64,000 nucleotides of DNA from Caldalkalibacillus mannanilyticus JCM 10596 (GCF_000615945.1 NZ_BAMO01000004.1:114324-178323); one strand, 5' to 3'. Positions 8,247 through 17,956 are shown, numbered from the stretch's first letter. Made by a program: numbers and translations. The notes: generated from the letters alone by a model not told the origin.

Positions 8247-9380
8247 ATGCATATTGAGAAAATGAAAAAAAGAATCTCGAATATCCAACGCATTCAAGAT
8301 TCTCGTTTATTTCGTAAAGCTGTATTAGATACTTTAAAAAGTGTTCTTTCATTTGATGCGGCTTGTCTAACTACAGTAGATCCCTATACCCTTCTTTCTA
8401 CTGGGGCGTATACCGATGATTCTATTGAAAATATACATTCTCTCTTGTTTCATAGTGAGTATTTAACAAACGATTATAATCAGTATTTGGACCTGATCCA
8501 TCAGAACCCGTCTGTCGCAACGCTTTTTCAGGCAACAGATGGAGAATTGAAGCGAAGTGCTCGATACAGAGATGTATTACATCCTGCTGGATATGGTGAT
8601 GAATTGCGGGCTGCACTCACTCACAAAGGAAAGTGCTGGGGTTTTTTAACCCTCTTTCGGTCCATAGCATCACCTGTATTTGACAAGACAGAAATAGAAT
8701 TTGTTTCTTCTCTTTCTTCTTTTTTAGCGCAAAACTTAAAAGAAGCAGTTCTACTCCAGCCCATGTCTGATCAAGCATGGCAAGAAATGAAAGTACCAGT
8801 GAAGGAAAAAGGAATGATGATGCTTACTTCCCATTTAGAGCTCTTCTCTAGCAATCCCGCTGGCGAGTATTGGTTTTCACAGTTACGTGAATGGGAGAAG
8901 ATAAACCATCCTCTTATTCCTCGACCGGTAAGAGCTGTTTGTTCTTTAGCCCAAGCCAACAATCTAGGACGAATAAATGGAGCAAAATATACTACACAGG
9001 AGGCAAGAGTCTGTATACCGACTCCAGATGGTGCCTTTCTTTCCATCACAGCTAGTGAAATGTATGATCACCGTTCCTCTTCGAAACACTTGGCGGTGAC
9101 CTTGGAACTAGCTCAACCATATGAAATCATGCCGTTCATCATGGATGGATATGGACTCTCAAGTCGCGAAAGACAGATCATAGAGTTTATCTTACGTGGT
9201 GACTCCACCAAGGAGCTTGCGAATACCTTATCCATTTCCACCTATACTGTCCAAGACCACCTGAAATCTATTTTTTTAAAAACAGGGGTTAATAGTAGGC
9301 GGGAGTTAATTTCGCTCTTGAATACACCCTATTCAGAAGCCGATTCTACAATTTCATTTTTTGCAATCGAAGAGCATTAA
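8247..9380 (+). CDS. GAF-LuxR transcriptional regulator
   Basis: A 377-aa protein with an N-terminal GAF-like sensor region (about residues 10-165) and a C-terminal LuxR-type HTH (SSRERQIIEFILRGDSTKELA, then TVQDHLKSIFLKTGV). There is no receiver domain, so it is a one-component sensor. The ATG at 8247 follows AAAGGAG. It is divergent from the methyltransferase operon, which is its likely target. Its last 35 bases overlap the 3' end of the convergent copper ATPase gene. Confidence 0.85.
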   Translation: MHIEKMKKRISNIQRIQDSRLFRKAVLDTLKSVLSFDAACLTTVDPYTLLSTGAYTDDSIENIHSLLFHSEYLTNDYNQYLDLIHQNPSVATLFQATDGELKRSARYRDVLHPAGYGDELRAALTHKGKCWGFLTLFRSIASPVFDKTEIEFVSSLSSFLAQNLKEAVLLQPMSDQAWQEMKVPVKEKGMMMLTSHLELFSSNPAGEYWFSQLREWEKINHPLIPRPVRAVCSLAQANNLGRINGAKYTTQEARVCIPTPDGAFLSITASEMYDHRSSSKHLAVTLELAQPYEIMPFIMDGYGLSSRERQIIEFILRGDSTKELANTLSISTYTVQDHLKSIFLKTGVNSRRELISLLNTPYSEADSTISFFAIEEH

Positions 9381-11530
9381 GGACAACGGAAACAGAACTA
9401 CAAGCCATTGCCGCTCCTGCTATCCAAGGAGCTAAGAAGCCCAGTGCTGCAATTGGAATACTAATCGTGTTATAGGCTAGTGCCCAAAATAAGTTTTGTT
9501 TTATATTTCTCATGGTTTTTTTACTTATTGTGATTCCTTGAACTACACCCAGTAAGTCTTGACGAATGATGCTGATATCGCTGGCTTCTATAGCAACATC
9601 AGCTCCTGTACCTATAGCCATCCCGATGTCTGCCATGGCGAGAGCGGGTGCATCATTAATCCCGTCTCCAACCATGAGTACCTTCTTTCCTTTTCGTTGT
9701 AAAGCTTGAATAATATATGCTTTTTCTTGAGGTAATTTCTCGGCATATACATGTTTGATCCCTATTTTTTTCGCAATAGAATGAGCTGTTCGTTCATTAT
9801 CTCCCGTAACCATCACAACACCCATACGCATTTTTCGTAGAAATGAGACCGTTTTCTTAGCGTTTTCTTTTAAGGTATCAGAAATGGCTAATAGTCCGAC
9901 GAATCGGTGTTCTACAGCAACGAGAACCACTGTTTTTCCATCCTTTTCCCACTTTTTAATTTGTGATTCAGCCGCCTTATAAAAAATACCCTGCTCATCG
10001 AATAATCTCCGTGTTCCTATGACGACTTTTCTTTGTTGCACACGTGCCTCTATCCCAAAGCCTGGCAATGCCTTGAAATACGCTGGTTCCTCAAGAGGAA
10101 TTTGTAAGCGTCGGATTTTCTCTACAATTGCCTGTGCCAGTGGATGTTCAGATTTCTGTTCTGCGCTTCCGACAAATCGAAGAAATTCAGATTCCTTCAT
10201 ACGTGGGCTATAAACATTAATAAGCTCCGGTTTACCATGTAAGTGTACCCGTTTTATCTAAAATGACAAGATTAGTTTGTGCTAAGACCTCGAGATGCTT
10301 TCCCTCTTTAAATAATATCCCCAATCTAGCCGCTCGACCTGAACCCACCATAATCGAGGTAGGAGTGGCTAATCCTAAGGCACAAGGGCAGGCAATGATC
10401 AGGACAGCTATAGTTTTTTCTAAAGCACTCCCCCATTGATTAGGCTCAAGCAAGCTATACCAAACAAGAAACGTTAAGACTGCGATCATAATAACAATAG
10501 GTACAAATACATGGATGATTTTATCTGCTAGACGTTGAATAGGAGCTTTTATTCCCTGGGCATCCTCTACAATTCGTATAATTTGACTCAGCAGAGTATC
10601 CTGACCCATTCGATCCACTTGTATTGTTATTGCTCCGTGCCGATTGATTGTGCCGCCAATCACTTTATCTCCCGAGCTTTTTTCGATTGGAATACTTTCA
10701 CCTGTAATCATGGATTCATCGATTGAAGTTTCTCCTTCAAGCACATGACCATCTAGAGGAACCTTCTGTCCTGGCTTGATTAGCAGAACATCCCCTACCT
10801 GCACTTCAGCAATATCGATATACGCCTCTTCGTGACCGCGAATGACTAGAGCTTTTTTCTCCTGAAGCTGATAGAGCTCTATTAGGGCTTCCTTGGTCCG
10901 AAGCTTCGTTTTACTTTCTAAAAGCTTTCCTAATAAGACAAAAGTAATGATGAAAGCACTCGTTTCATAGTACAAATTTTCGACATAGCTTCCCTGCATA
11001 GACATCGTAATATAGTGGCTATACAAATAAGCTGATGTAGTGCTAAGAACGACAAGAACATCCATATTCGCGCTCCTATTTTTCAGTGCTTTCCACGCTC
11101 CCTCGTAAAATGGCTGAGCAATCACGAATTGAATGGGTGTAGTCAAGAACAACTGAAACCAAGGATTGATAAAGAGCTCAGGTACATAAAGGCTTGAAGT
11201 CCATGGCAGGTGAATCAGCATCCCCCACATAAAAGGAAGAGATAGAAGCGCTGAAAGGAAAAACATCTTTGTTAATCTCTTAACCTCTTGCGCCGCATCT
11301 TCTTCTCTATGATGAATTTGTGAATGAAAGCCTAGCTTTTCGATTCTTTTCTCAATTTCTGTTAACTGAACAAATTGTGCGTTATAGGAAATCGAGGCTT
11401 TTCCCAAAGCAAAATTGACCTGTACCTCCTCTAATCCTTTTAGTTTCATTAATCCTCTTTCAATTCGGTAGGCACATGCCGCACAAGTCATCCCCACAAT
11501 ATGAAGATTCGTTCGAGTCATTTTACTCAC
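9346..11530 (-). pseudogene. copA: copper-translocating P-type ATPase, frameshifted near 10237
   Basis: One N-terminal heavy-metal-binding domain (GMTCAAC, about residues 14-19), the CPC ion-binding motif (about 381-383) and the phosphorylation motif DKTGTLT (Asp about 425) are in the first frame. The ATP-binding part (HPLAQA, GDNERTA) and GDGINDAPAL are in the second. Between DKTGTLT and GKPELINVYSPR the frame shifts by net minus two bases; two extra bases would restore the family pattern GTLTxGKP. A GTG start at 11530 suits the GAGGTGA site. It exports Cu(I). The break is at a catalytic core position, so as written the gene cannot make a pump; a sequencing error is likely. Confidence 0.85.
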
Positions 11531-11637
11531 TTTTCTCACCTCATCGTTTGCTTGTTTTTATCAAGCAACCTATCTTTAGGACAAGTATATTTGAAAAAAA
11601 ACAAAGTATTCCCTTAAGATTGAGGAAGAAGAACAAG

Positions 11638-11699
11638 ACAAAAAGGAACCTTAGACATCCAGCTGTTCAAGATAGATGTCAATAAGATTCCTTTTCTTA
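11638..11699 (-). terminator. terminator of the iron uptake operon
   Basis: A long imperfect stem with AAAAGGAATCTT and AAGGTTCCTTTTT outer arms and GACATC / GATGTC inner pairing lies just after the binding-protein stop, followed by T-rich sequence on the minus strand. Confidence 0.55.
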
Positions 11700-11718
11700 T
11701 AAGTGTAAGTCTGTACTT

Positions 11719-12707
11719 TTATTTTGTTAGGCTAGTAACAAAAAATTCGAGCTGTGCTTCTAGAGAAACAGGATCATTATAGAATGATGATTGAGGGTCT
11801 AATTTGAAGACACGATGATTCTTGACAGCAGGTAACCCTTGCCAAATCGTACTTGAATAGACCACTTCTGGGTCAGAATCATCACCAGACCATGCACTGG
11901 TAAAGATATAATCCCCTGCATATTCTGGCAATACTTCAAGAGAAAGATCTCCCCAACCTTTTCCGCTATCAATGACTTCGGTTTGAATAGCTCTGGTGCT
12001 TTCAAACCAAACTCGCCATAGATAATTTCTCCTCCTCTAGCATAGCTGTGACCAAAAGCATAAATGCCTTTTGCGTAGGGTTGAAGGATTGAAACTGTTT
12101 GATCCCCTACTGCTTCATTAACCTTCGTTTTGTGCTCAGCTATTTTTTTGTCCCATTCTGCAATCCATGCCTCAGCCTTTTCCTCACGCCCTGTTAATGT
12201 TCCGAAATCTCTCAATTGTTCCCTTAGATCTTTTTTCCCATACTCAATCGCCACTGTAGGAGCAATCTTTTCCAATTGTTCAACCGATTCTGGAACATGG
12301 AAGGAAATGATAAGATCTGGATCTAGTGCTAGAATCGTTTTAACAGAAATTTCATCCCCGACACTAGCAATTCCCTCTACTTTCCCAGCAAAATAAGGGT
12401 TGTTTAAGGCTTTTTCAGAAATACCCACAGGCGTAAGATCTAAAGCAAGGAAATAACCGACATAGCTACTTGCCACCACAACAACTCGCTCTGGGTTTGC
12501 AGGAACTTCGATCTCTCCGTTCACTGCTTGAAATATTCTAGTATCAGCTTCTGCTGTATCAGTTTTCTCCGTTTCTACTACGCCTTTTTCTGTCGGTTCA
12601 GCATCATTTGTGCCTGTCTGGGTTGGCTCACTGCAAGCAGTCAAGGCAACTACGAATAAAAAAGCGAGCATAACTAATATCAGTTTGTTTGATTGTTTCT
12701 TTAACAT
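11719..12707 (-). pseudogene. iron-siderophore ABC transporter substrate-binding lipoprotein, frameshifted near 11980
   Basis: Signal peptide with lipobox LTAC (Cys about residue 25), then a FecB/FhuD-type fold (NPERVVVVASSYVGYFLALDLTPVG; DPDLIISFHVPES). At LFKP the first frame is lost; the second frame continues IDSGKGWGDLSLEVLPEYAG to the end at 11719. One missing base between CCG and AAG explains it. The total of about 330 aa is normal for the family. It is the third gene of an operon with an ATPase and a nitroreductase. No permease is present here, so it must use one encoded elsewhere. Confidence 0.8.
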
Positions 12708-12736
12708 GCTGTCACGAATCCTCTCTTCTATATCTT

Positions 12737-13318
12737 CTATACTTGTTCAATAATGGTTAACTTTTCTTCTACTTTTGTTCTTGGTCGAGGCTTAGGTACC
12801 TTGTCAAAATAACCAATATGCAAGGTTCCCACAACTCTTTCTCCAGGCTGTACTCCGATTTCCTGATGAAATTTAGGTTCCCAGTTATAATAATTGGTTT
12901 TCCATACGACACCGATCCCTTTTTCCCAAGTCAAAAGTTGAAAGTTCTGGATCATCGCAGATGTCGCTGAGAAATCCTCTTCCCATTGCTTCGATCTCGG
13001 ATCTTCCTTCATTACGACAACCAAATGAAGAGGAATATTGAGATAATACTTGGTAATATCCTCTGCCCGAGAGGCTTTTTCCTCTTCGGTATACGTATGT
13101 AGAACAGCCTTGGTAAATTTCTTTTTTCCTTCTCCTTGAAACAGAATGAATCTCCAAGGCTCGCGTAAGCCGTGATTAGGCGCCCATACCGCATCATTGA
13201 GTAACTCGATGACAAGCTCCTTGGAAATAGGATCAGATTTGAATTCACGAATCGTTCTTCTTTCACGAATGATATTAGCAACAGTTGATATTGGTTGTAA
13301 TTCCACAGCGATTGACAT
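12737..13318 (-). CDS. nitroreductase family protein, putative ferric-siderophore reductase
   Basis: A 193-aa FMN-dependent nitroreductase. RERRTIREF is the N-terminal FMN-phosphate motif; WAPNHGLREPWRFIL and GIGVVWKTNYYNW are conserved family positions. It is about half identical to a second copy at 39154-39747. Both copies sit within iron uptake loci behind Fur-like boxes, which suggests they release iron from imported siderophores (inference; family members also reduce quinones and flavins). AGGAGGAAAA before the ATG is a strong start. Confidence 0.8.
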   Translation of the reverse strand: MSIAVELQPISTVANIIRERRTIREFKSDPISKELVIELLNDAVWAPNHGLREPWRFILFQGEGKKKFTKAVLHTYTEEEKASRAEDITKYYLNIPLHLVVVMKEDPRSKQWEEDFSATSAMIQNFQLLTWEKGIGVVWKTNYYNWEPKFHQEIGVQPGERVVGTLHIGYFDKVPKPRPRTKVEEKLTIIEQV

Positions 13319-13339
13319 TTTTCTTCCTCCTAATATGAT

Positions 13340-14194
13340 CTATGCTAAGGCTTCTATTAATGGTTTTTCTTCTTTGATGGCATCTTTCTTCACAGTTTTT
13401 GTTTTGTTTATCAGGTCATAAGTGATACAGACTGGCTTACCTGTTCTTGGATCTTGCACAATGTCAGCGTCGATTTGAAATACCTTTTTTAAGACTTCTG
13501 AAGTCATCACTTCAGAAGGAGTTCCTTCTTTAATGATGGTTCCTCGATTCAAGGCTACCATATGGTGAGCAAATCGAGCTGCATGGTTAAGATCATGAAT
13601 AACCATAACAATGGTTCTTTTCTCGTCTTTATTTAATTGTTCAAGAAGCTGAAGAACCTCTAACTGATGTGCTAAATCTAAGTAGGTAGTAGGTTCATCA
13701 AGAAGAAGTAAGTTCGTTTCCTGAGCAAGTGCCATGGCGATCCACACACGCTGACGCTGTCCTCCTGATAACGCGTCAATAGGACGGTCATAGAAATCAC
13801 CTAAGCCCGTCACTTCAATAGCCCACCGGACAATTTGGCGGTCTTGATTCGTTAATGTCCCAAATCCCCTCTGATGTGGGAAGCGCCCATATGATACTAG
13901 CTCTGATACCGTAAGACCACTTGGTGCTTCTGGTGTTTGCGGGAGGATCGCCATTTTCTTAGCGATTTCTTTTGTGGATTCCTGATGAATTGACTTTCCA
14001 TCTAAATACACGACTCCATTTTTTGGAGTTAAGATACGTGACATCGTTTTAAGGATGGTTGATTTCCCACATCCATTTGGACCAATTAAGGTCGTGACTT
14101 TGCCTTCAGGTATTTTTAAGTTAAGTTCCCTCACAATTTCAACATCCCCATAAGCAATCCCCAATTGCTCAGCGGAAAGCGTGACCATCTTCAT
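13340..14194 (-). CDS. iron-siderophore ABC transporter ATP-binding protein
   Basis: A 284-aa FepC/FecE-type ATPase with Walker A GPNGCGKST (about residues 38-46), signature LSGGQRQRVW, Walker B LLLLDEPTTYLD and the H-loop VIHDLNHAA. The C-terminal DADIVQDPRTGKPVC is the family tail. It is the first gene of the operon that continues with the nitroreductase and the binding protein; its upstream region carries two Fur-box-like sequences. Confidence 0.9.
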   Translation of the reverse strand: MKMVTLSAEQLGIAYGDVEIVRELNLKIPEGKVTTLIGPNGCGKSTILKTMSRILTPKNGVVYLDGKSIHQESTKEIAKKMAILPQTPEAPSGLTVSELVSYGRFPHQRGFGTLTNQDRQIVRWAIEVTGLGDFYDRPIDALSGGQRQRVWIAMALAQETNLLLLDEPTTYLDLAHQLEVLQLLEQLNKDEKRTIVMVIHDLNHAARFAHHMVALNRGTIIKEGTPSEVMTSEVLKKVFQIDADIVQDPRTGKPVCITYDLINKTKTVKKDAIKEEKPLIEALA

Positions 14195-14238
14195 CCTGTC
14201 CTATACACTCCTTTTGTTCTTATTCTTCTTATTTCTTA

Positions 14239-14290
14239 TTGATTCTCATTCTCAATTTGGTTGTTAGTGATAATTATAATCATTATCAGT
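14239..14290. promoter_or_regulatory. two Fur-box-like sites upstream of the iron uptake operon
   Basis: TGATAATTATAATCATTATCA (14268-14288; near-perfect dyad) and TTGATTCTCATTCTCAATT (14239-14257) match the Fur pattern. They imply iron repression of the ATPase-nitroreductase-binding protein operon. Confidence 0.75.
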
Positions 14291-14351
14291 GGCATAAGTC
14301 AAATCATCTTCTAAAAGACATTCTCTCAGCTAGATAAAAATCGATTCAACA

Positions 14352-14386
14352 AAAAAAGACGCATAACTTACTCTGCGCCTTTTCTC
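14352..14386 (-). terminator. terminator of the corrinoid uptake operon
   Basis: On the minus strand AAAAGGCGCA and TGCGTCTTTTTTT pair around a 10-base loop directly after the ferredoxin stop codon. Confidence 0.8.
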
Positions 14387-14390
14387 AACT

Positions 14391-14753
14391 CTATTTTTTG
14401 TTAATCCCCACTCGTGTACGTTCATTCGGTTGAAAATATCCATTTTCAAATGAATAACTTATCGTAGAAATAGGTTCCTTATGGCTTCCTGCTAGTTGTT
14501 TGACAAGCTCCCTGCCCGCATCAGGGGTTATGCTATGATACCAGGTTCCCTGTGGGTAGACAATGACCACACAGGCATCCTCACAGCGCCCATTGCAGCG
14601 AGTACGGGTTGTATGAATCTGCTGATCCAAGCCTAGATTCTTAATTTCATCTCGAATGGCTTGAGTCACTTCTTCACCCTCTTGCCGCATACAGCTCCCT
14701 CCATTACAAATGAGGACATGATGCTTAGTTTCAGATAGATTCCATGTAGACAT
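14391..14753 (-). CDS. thioredoxin-fold [2Fe-2S] ferredoxin-like protein
   Basis: A 120-aa protein with CNGGSCMRQEG near the N-terminus and TRCNGRCEDACVVIVYP in the middle, the cysteine pattern of thioredoxin-like [2Fe-2S] ferredoxins. It overlaps the end of btuD by 23 bp and shares the transcript behind the cobalamin riboswitch. A redox role on imported corrinoid, such as cobalt reduction, is an inference from this position. Complete, no anomaly seen. Confidence 0.8.
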   Translation of the reverse strand: MSTWNLSETKHHVLICNGGSCMRQEGEEVTQAIRDEIKNLGLDQQIHTTRTRCNGRCEDACVVIVYPQGTWYHSITPDAGRELVKQLAGSHKEPISTISYSFENGYFQPNERTRVGINKK

Positions 14754-15543
14754 GAGAACTCCTTTCCTTTTCTTTCATCATATAATCTGATAAAAAAGTA
14801 ATGTGTTTTCTTCCTGTAACGGGGTGGATACGAATATCTGTTTGCACTTGAAATACATCAAATAAGAGCGCTTCAGTTATGATGTTCTCGGGTTTTCCTG
14901 AGGCGACAATGCTCCCATTTTTCAATACATATAAACGGTCACAATAAGAAAGGGCTAAATTTAAATCATGGAGCGCAGTAATCACCGTTAAATCTAAAGC
15001 TTTAACAATATCTAAGATTTGTAGCTGATGATGAATATCCAGATGATTGGTAGGTTCGTCTAAAACCAAGAAATCAGGCTGTTGTGTGAGCGCTCTAGCT
15101 ATCATGACTCTCTGTTTCTCTCCCCCTGAAAGATGTAAAAAGCTGCGGTTGATTTTTTCTTGCAGCCCTACTCTATTTAGCGCTTTTACAACGATTGACT
15201 CATCTTCTACGTTATCTGCTTCTAATAGCTTCTTATGCGGAGAGCGCCCCATCATGACAATTTCTTTGACCGTAAAGTCAAAAAGCATAGGGGTTTCTTG
15301 GCTAACAACAGCCATTTTTTGAGCAAGTAGCTTGGAGGGTAAACGATCGATTCTCTTCTCTTCTAACGAGATAAATCCTGAATGTGGCTTTAACACTCTA
15401 TAAATGGTTTTTAATAAGGTCGATTTCCCACTTCCATTTGGTCCAATCACACCTACCCACTCATTTTTTTTAACCTGCAACGACAAATCATGGATTAGCC
15501 ACTCTTCATCCAGTTGATAAGAAACTCCGTTCACCTCTAACAT
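14731..15543 (-). CDS. btuD: corrinoid (vitamin B12) ABC transporter ATP-binding protein
   Basis: About 270 aa. Walker A GPNGSGKST (about residues 36-44), signature LSGGEKQRV, Walker B FLVLDEPTNHLD and H-loop TALHDLNLA are intact. It belongs to the FepC/BtuD/HemV group, which cannot be told apart by sequence alone; the cobalamin riboswitch in front of the operon points to corrinoids. It overlaps the permease gene by a few bases, indicating coupling. Confidence 0.85.
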   Translation of the reverse strand: MLEVNGVSYQLDEEWLIHDLSLQVKKNEWVGVIGPNGSGKSTLLKTIYRVLKPHSGFISLEEKRIDRLPSKLLAQKMAVVSQETPMLFDFTVKEIVMMGRSPHKKLLEADNVEDESIVVKALNRVGLQEKINRSFLHLSGGEKQRVMIARALTQQPDFLVLDEPTNHLDIHHQLQILDIVKALDLTVITALHDLNLALSYCDRLYVLKNGSIVASGKPENIITEALLFDVFQVQTDIRIHPVTGRKHITFLSDYMMKEKERSSHVYMESI

Positions 15544-16603
15544 CACTTTCCACCTCCAAAGCTATAATTACTTCTACGCAACAACCATATGAAAAAAGGT
15601 CCTCCACAGATAGCTGTAATGATACCAATAGGGATTTCTTCCGGCGCTAGCACCAACCTAGCAATAACATCTGCCCAAATAATGAAAATAGCGCCCAATA
15701 GTGCACTTACGGGTATCACCCTGCGATGATCAGAGCCTACAATCAATCGGGCAATATGAGGGATCATCAGCCCAATGAAGCCAATGGCTCCACTTACCGA
15801 AACGATAACCCCTGTAACCAAGGCAGTAAAAACGATCAAAAACTTTCGGAAGACATCGACATTTAATCCCATCGTTGTCGCATTTTCTTCCCCCATCAAC
15901 AACAGGTTAAGGTAGCGGGACTGAGTATACAGAATAAGTGCGGCTAATAGAATCACAATCGCAGGTATCGCTAAGTAACTCCATTTCGCCCCTGCCAAAC
16001 TTCCCATCATCCAATACATCGCTGAACGTATGCCTTCTTCTCGAGGAGCTGAAATGACAATAAAATTGGTGATCGCTGTTAGGATCATGGAGATCGCAAT
16101 GCCTGATAATAGCAATCTTACTGTAGAAATACGCCCCTGAACTTGAGAAAGTAAAAAAACCAAAATCACGGAAATCAAAGAACCTATAAAAGCAGCTAAG
16201 GATAAGGCGTATTGTCCAAAGATCTGAAACGCTCCTAAAATAATAACTAAAGTAGCTCCAACAGAAGCACCAGAAGAAACTCCTAATATATATGGATCTG
16301 CCAGGGAGTTACGTACCATCGCTTGAATCGCCACTCCAACAACAGCTAGACCAGCACCAACAAGCATACCAAGAAGAACACGCGGGAACCGTATATCCCA
16401 AATAATGTGAAACTGAGCCTTTGTCCAATCTTCTGTGATCCAATCAGAGAAAAAAGAAATCTGTGCCAAGGCAATTTTCCAAACAGTACTAGGGTGAATA
16501 GGCACTGGTCCCAGCATAATGGCGAGTGTGATCGAGATCAGAAGCCTAAAAATAGTACGAAGGTTAATACACGATACGTTAAACGGTTTCCTTCACGTTG
16601 CAT
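15543..16603 (-). pseudogene. btuC: corrinoid ABC transporter permease (FecCD family), frameshifted near 16541
   Basis: The main frame (from 16517) carries a nearly complete FecCD permease: GPVPIHPSTVW, FPRVLLGMLVGAGLAVVG, SGAIGFIGLMIPHIAR and GGPFFIWLL are family landmarks. The true start is the ATG at 16603 behind AAGGAGAAAG; its frame encodes MQREGNRL plus the first half of helix 1 and stops at GGCTTCTGA. One missing C restores LFLGFLISITLAIMLG. Corrected length is about 352 aa. It forms the membrane channel with BtuF and BtuD. Loss of the N-terminus would inactivate it, so an assembly error is more likely than decay. Confidence 0.8.
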
Positions 16604-16614
16604 AGGCTTTCTCC

Positions 16615-17664
16615 TTATTTTTCAAATTTCTTTGGATAAAACCCGCTAGCCAAGGTTTCTAACGCTTCTACATTTCTAACTCCCTCAAATACACTAGATA
16701 GAGAAAGAACAACAAAATGCTTATTTTTGATCGCTGTTACATTTTGCAGAGAGGGATTTTGTAACAGCTCTTCTATTTTTGCCTCGGCAGCTACATCACC
16801 ATAATTGTTGATCACAATCACTTCTGGATCTCGTTCGACCAGCTCCTCCCAATTGACTCTTGCCCATGTTTTAGCTATATCATCAAAAACATTGTGTCCC
16901 CCTGCCATTTTAATCAATGTGGTTTGTAAGGACTGGCAAGCCGTAAACATTTGATCTCCACCCTGATCCATCACTGCAACACGAATAGGAGTTTCCACCT
17001 CTCCTACTTGTTTCTGAATCTCTTTGATTTGTGTTTGCATGGTTGCAACTAATTCATTCGCTCGATCCTCCACTTGGAAAATACGTCCTAAATGCAGGAT
17101 ATCCTCATAAACATCATCCATTGTTGCTCCCAAAGTATACGTCCCCTTAGAAACGTAAGACTTGATTCCATAGCTTTCAAGGTCTTCTACTGTTCCGATA
17201 GCATTAGCTCCATCAAAAGCTGAACTTCTACCAAAAACAAAATCAGGTTCTACGCCTAATAACACTTCTAATGAAGGATATTTTTCTGCTAGAATAGGGA
17301 TCTTCTCATATGTATCCTTAAACTCTGGTAAAATATCTACGTTTTGATGCGCCGTCCCGACCATGACATCTTCCAGACCTAAGGCAAGCATGATTTCTGT
17401 TGTATGACCATTTAAACTCACTGCTCTTTTTGGTCGTTCCTCAAAGGTAACTAAACGATGAAAGTTTTGAATAGAGAAGGATTGATACTCACCAATGCCC
17501 ATTTCCTCGTTATTTCCTGTATCTTCAGTTTCCGTAGAAGAGGTTGTTTGAGTCCCCTCACTATTGTCTACCTTCTGGGCACATCCACTAAGACCCCAAA
17601 TAAGAATGGCAATACTTAAAACAAGAAAAAGCTTTTTCATCTGTAGATACTCTCTTAGTTCCAT
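16615..17664 (-). CDS. btuF: corrinoid ABC transporter substrate-binding lipoprotein
   Basis: A 349-aa class III binding protein. The signal peptide ends in the lipobox LSGC; RPKRAVSLNGHTTEIMLALGLEDVMVGTA is the start of the FecB/BtuF fold, and the last strand includes NKHFVVLSLS. The ATG at 17664 is seven bases after AAGGAGAGAG. It is the first gene of btuF-btuC-btuD-ferredoxin. The ligand is inferred from the cobalamin riboswitch upstream, not from the protein itself. Confidence 0.8.
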   Translation of the reverse strand: MELREYLQMKKLFLVLSIAILIWGLSGCAQKVDNSEGTQTTSSTETEDTGNNEEMGIGEYQSFSIQNFHRLVTFEERPKRAVSLNGHTTEIMLALGLEDVMVGTAHQNVDILPEFKDTYEKIPILAEKYPSLEVLLGVEPDFVFGRSSAFDGANAIGTVEDLESYGIKSYVSKGTYTLGATMDDVYEDILHLGRIFQVEDRANELVATMQTQIKEIQKQVGEVETPIRVAVMDQGGDQMFTACQSLQTTLIKMAGGHNVFDDIAKTWARVNWEELVERDPEVIVINNYGDVAAEAKIEELLQNPSLQNVTAIKNKHFVVLSLSSVFEGVRNVEALETLASGFYPKKFEK

Positions 17665-17712
17665 CAATCTCTCTCCTTTTTATAAATAGTAATCATTACG
17701 ATTTACTGTAGT

Positions 17713-17741
17713 ATATTAATGTACTTTTGCTATAATGTCAA
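17713..17741 (-). promoter_or_regulatory. sigma-A-type promoter between riboswitch and btuF
   Basis: TTGACA (17741-17736) and TAATAT (17718-17713) with 17 bases between them lie downstream of the riboswitch and of a GC-rich hairpin followed by a T-run (17795-17773). Transcription from here would bypass riboswitch control. A partial Fur-like dyad, GTAATCATTAC, follows near 17686-17696. Confidence 0.5.
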
Positions 17742-17772
17742 ATATAGTACTGCTTTCACATTATGAAACAAT

Positions 17773-17795
17773 AAAAAAAGCCCCAGCACTCGGCT
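17773..17795 (-). terminator. candidate riboswitch expression-platform terminator
   Basis: AGCC pairs with GGCT around GAGTGCTGG, followed by eight T on the minus strand. The stem is short, so confidence is limited, but it sits between the cobalamin riboswitch and btuF. Confidence 0.4.
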
Positions 17796-17894
17796 AAAGG
17801 CAGAAAATCGATATGACACATCAAAAATGATCGTATTCAAAAAACAATACTCTCATTGCTATACCATCCATTCTCTTATCCTCCCCTCCGAAAG

Positions 17895-17945
17895 ATAAAG
17901 TAGACTTCCATCAGATGAAGTATTTGCTCCACTTGATGGTTAGTC
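17895..17945. repeat. dispersed intergenic repeat, copy A
   Basis: About 50 bases sharing ATAAAGTAGACTTCCATCAG with copies at 24030 and 52089, plus a second conserved block (CACTTGATGGTTAG) 12 bases further. It lies between the cobalamin riboswitch and btuF, just upstream of a GGAGGGGAGG sequence on the minus strand. Confidence 0.65.
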
Positions 17946-17956
17946 ACTCTTATCTG

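Noticed and set aside
9346..9380. Overlapping genes LuxR (+) and copA (-)
   Set aside because: A 35-bp convergent 3' overlap is common in compact genomes and needs no special mechanism.
10200..10240. Programmed frameshift in copA
   Set aside because: No slippery heptamer or downstream structure is visible, and the known copA frameshift lies elsewhere; an error is likelier.
12885..13281. Additional open frames inside the nitroreductase gene
   Set aside because: Same region in other frames, with low-complexity arginine/serine-rich products and no ribosome binding site.
13012..13421. Possible plus-strand genes in the iron operon
   Set aside because: They are antisense frames of the nitroreductase and ATPase genes without ribosome binding sites or recognisable domains.
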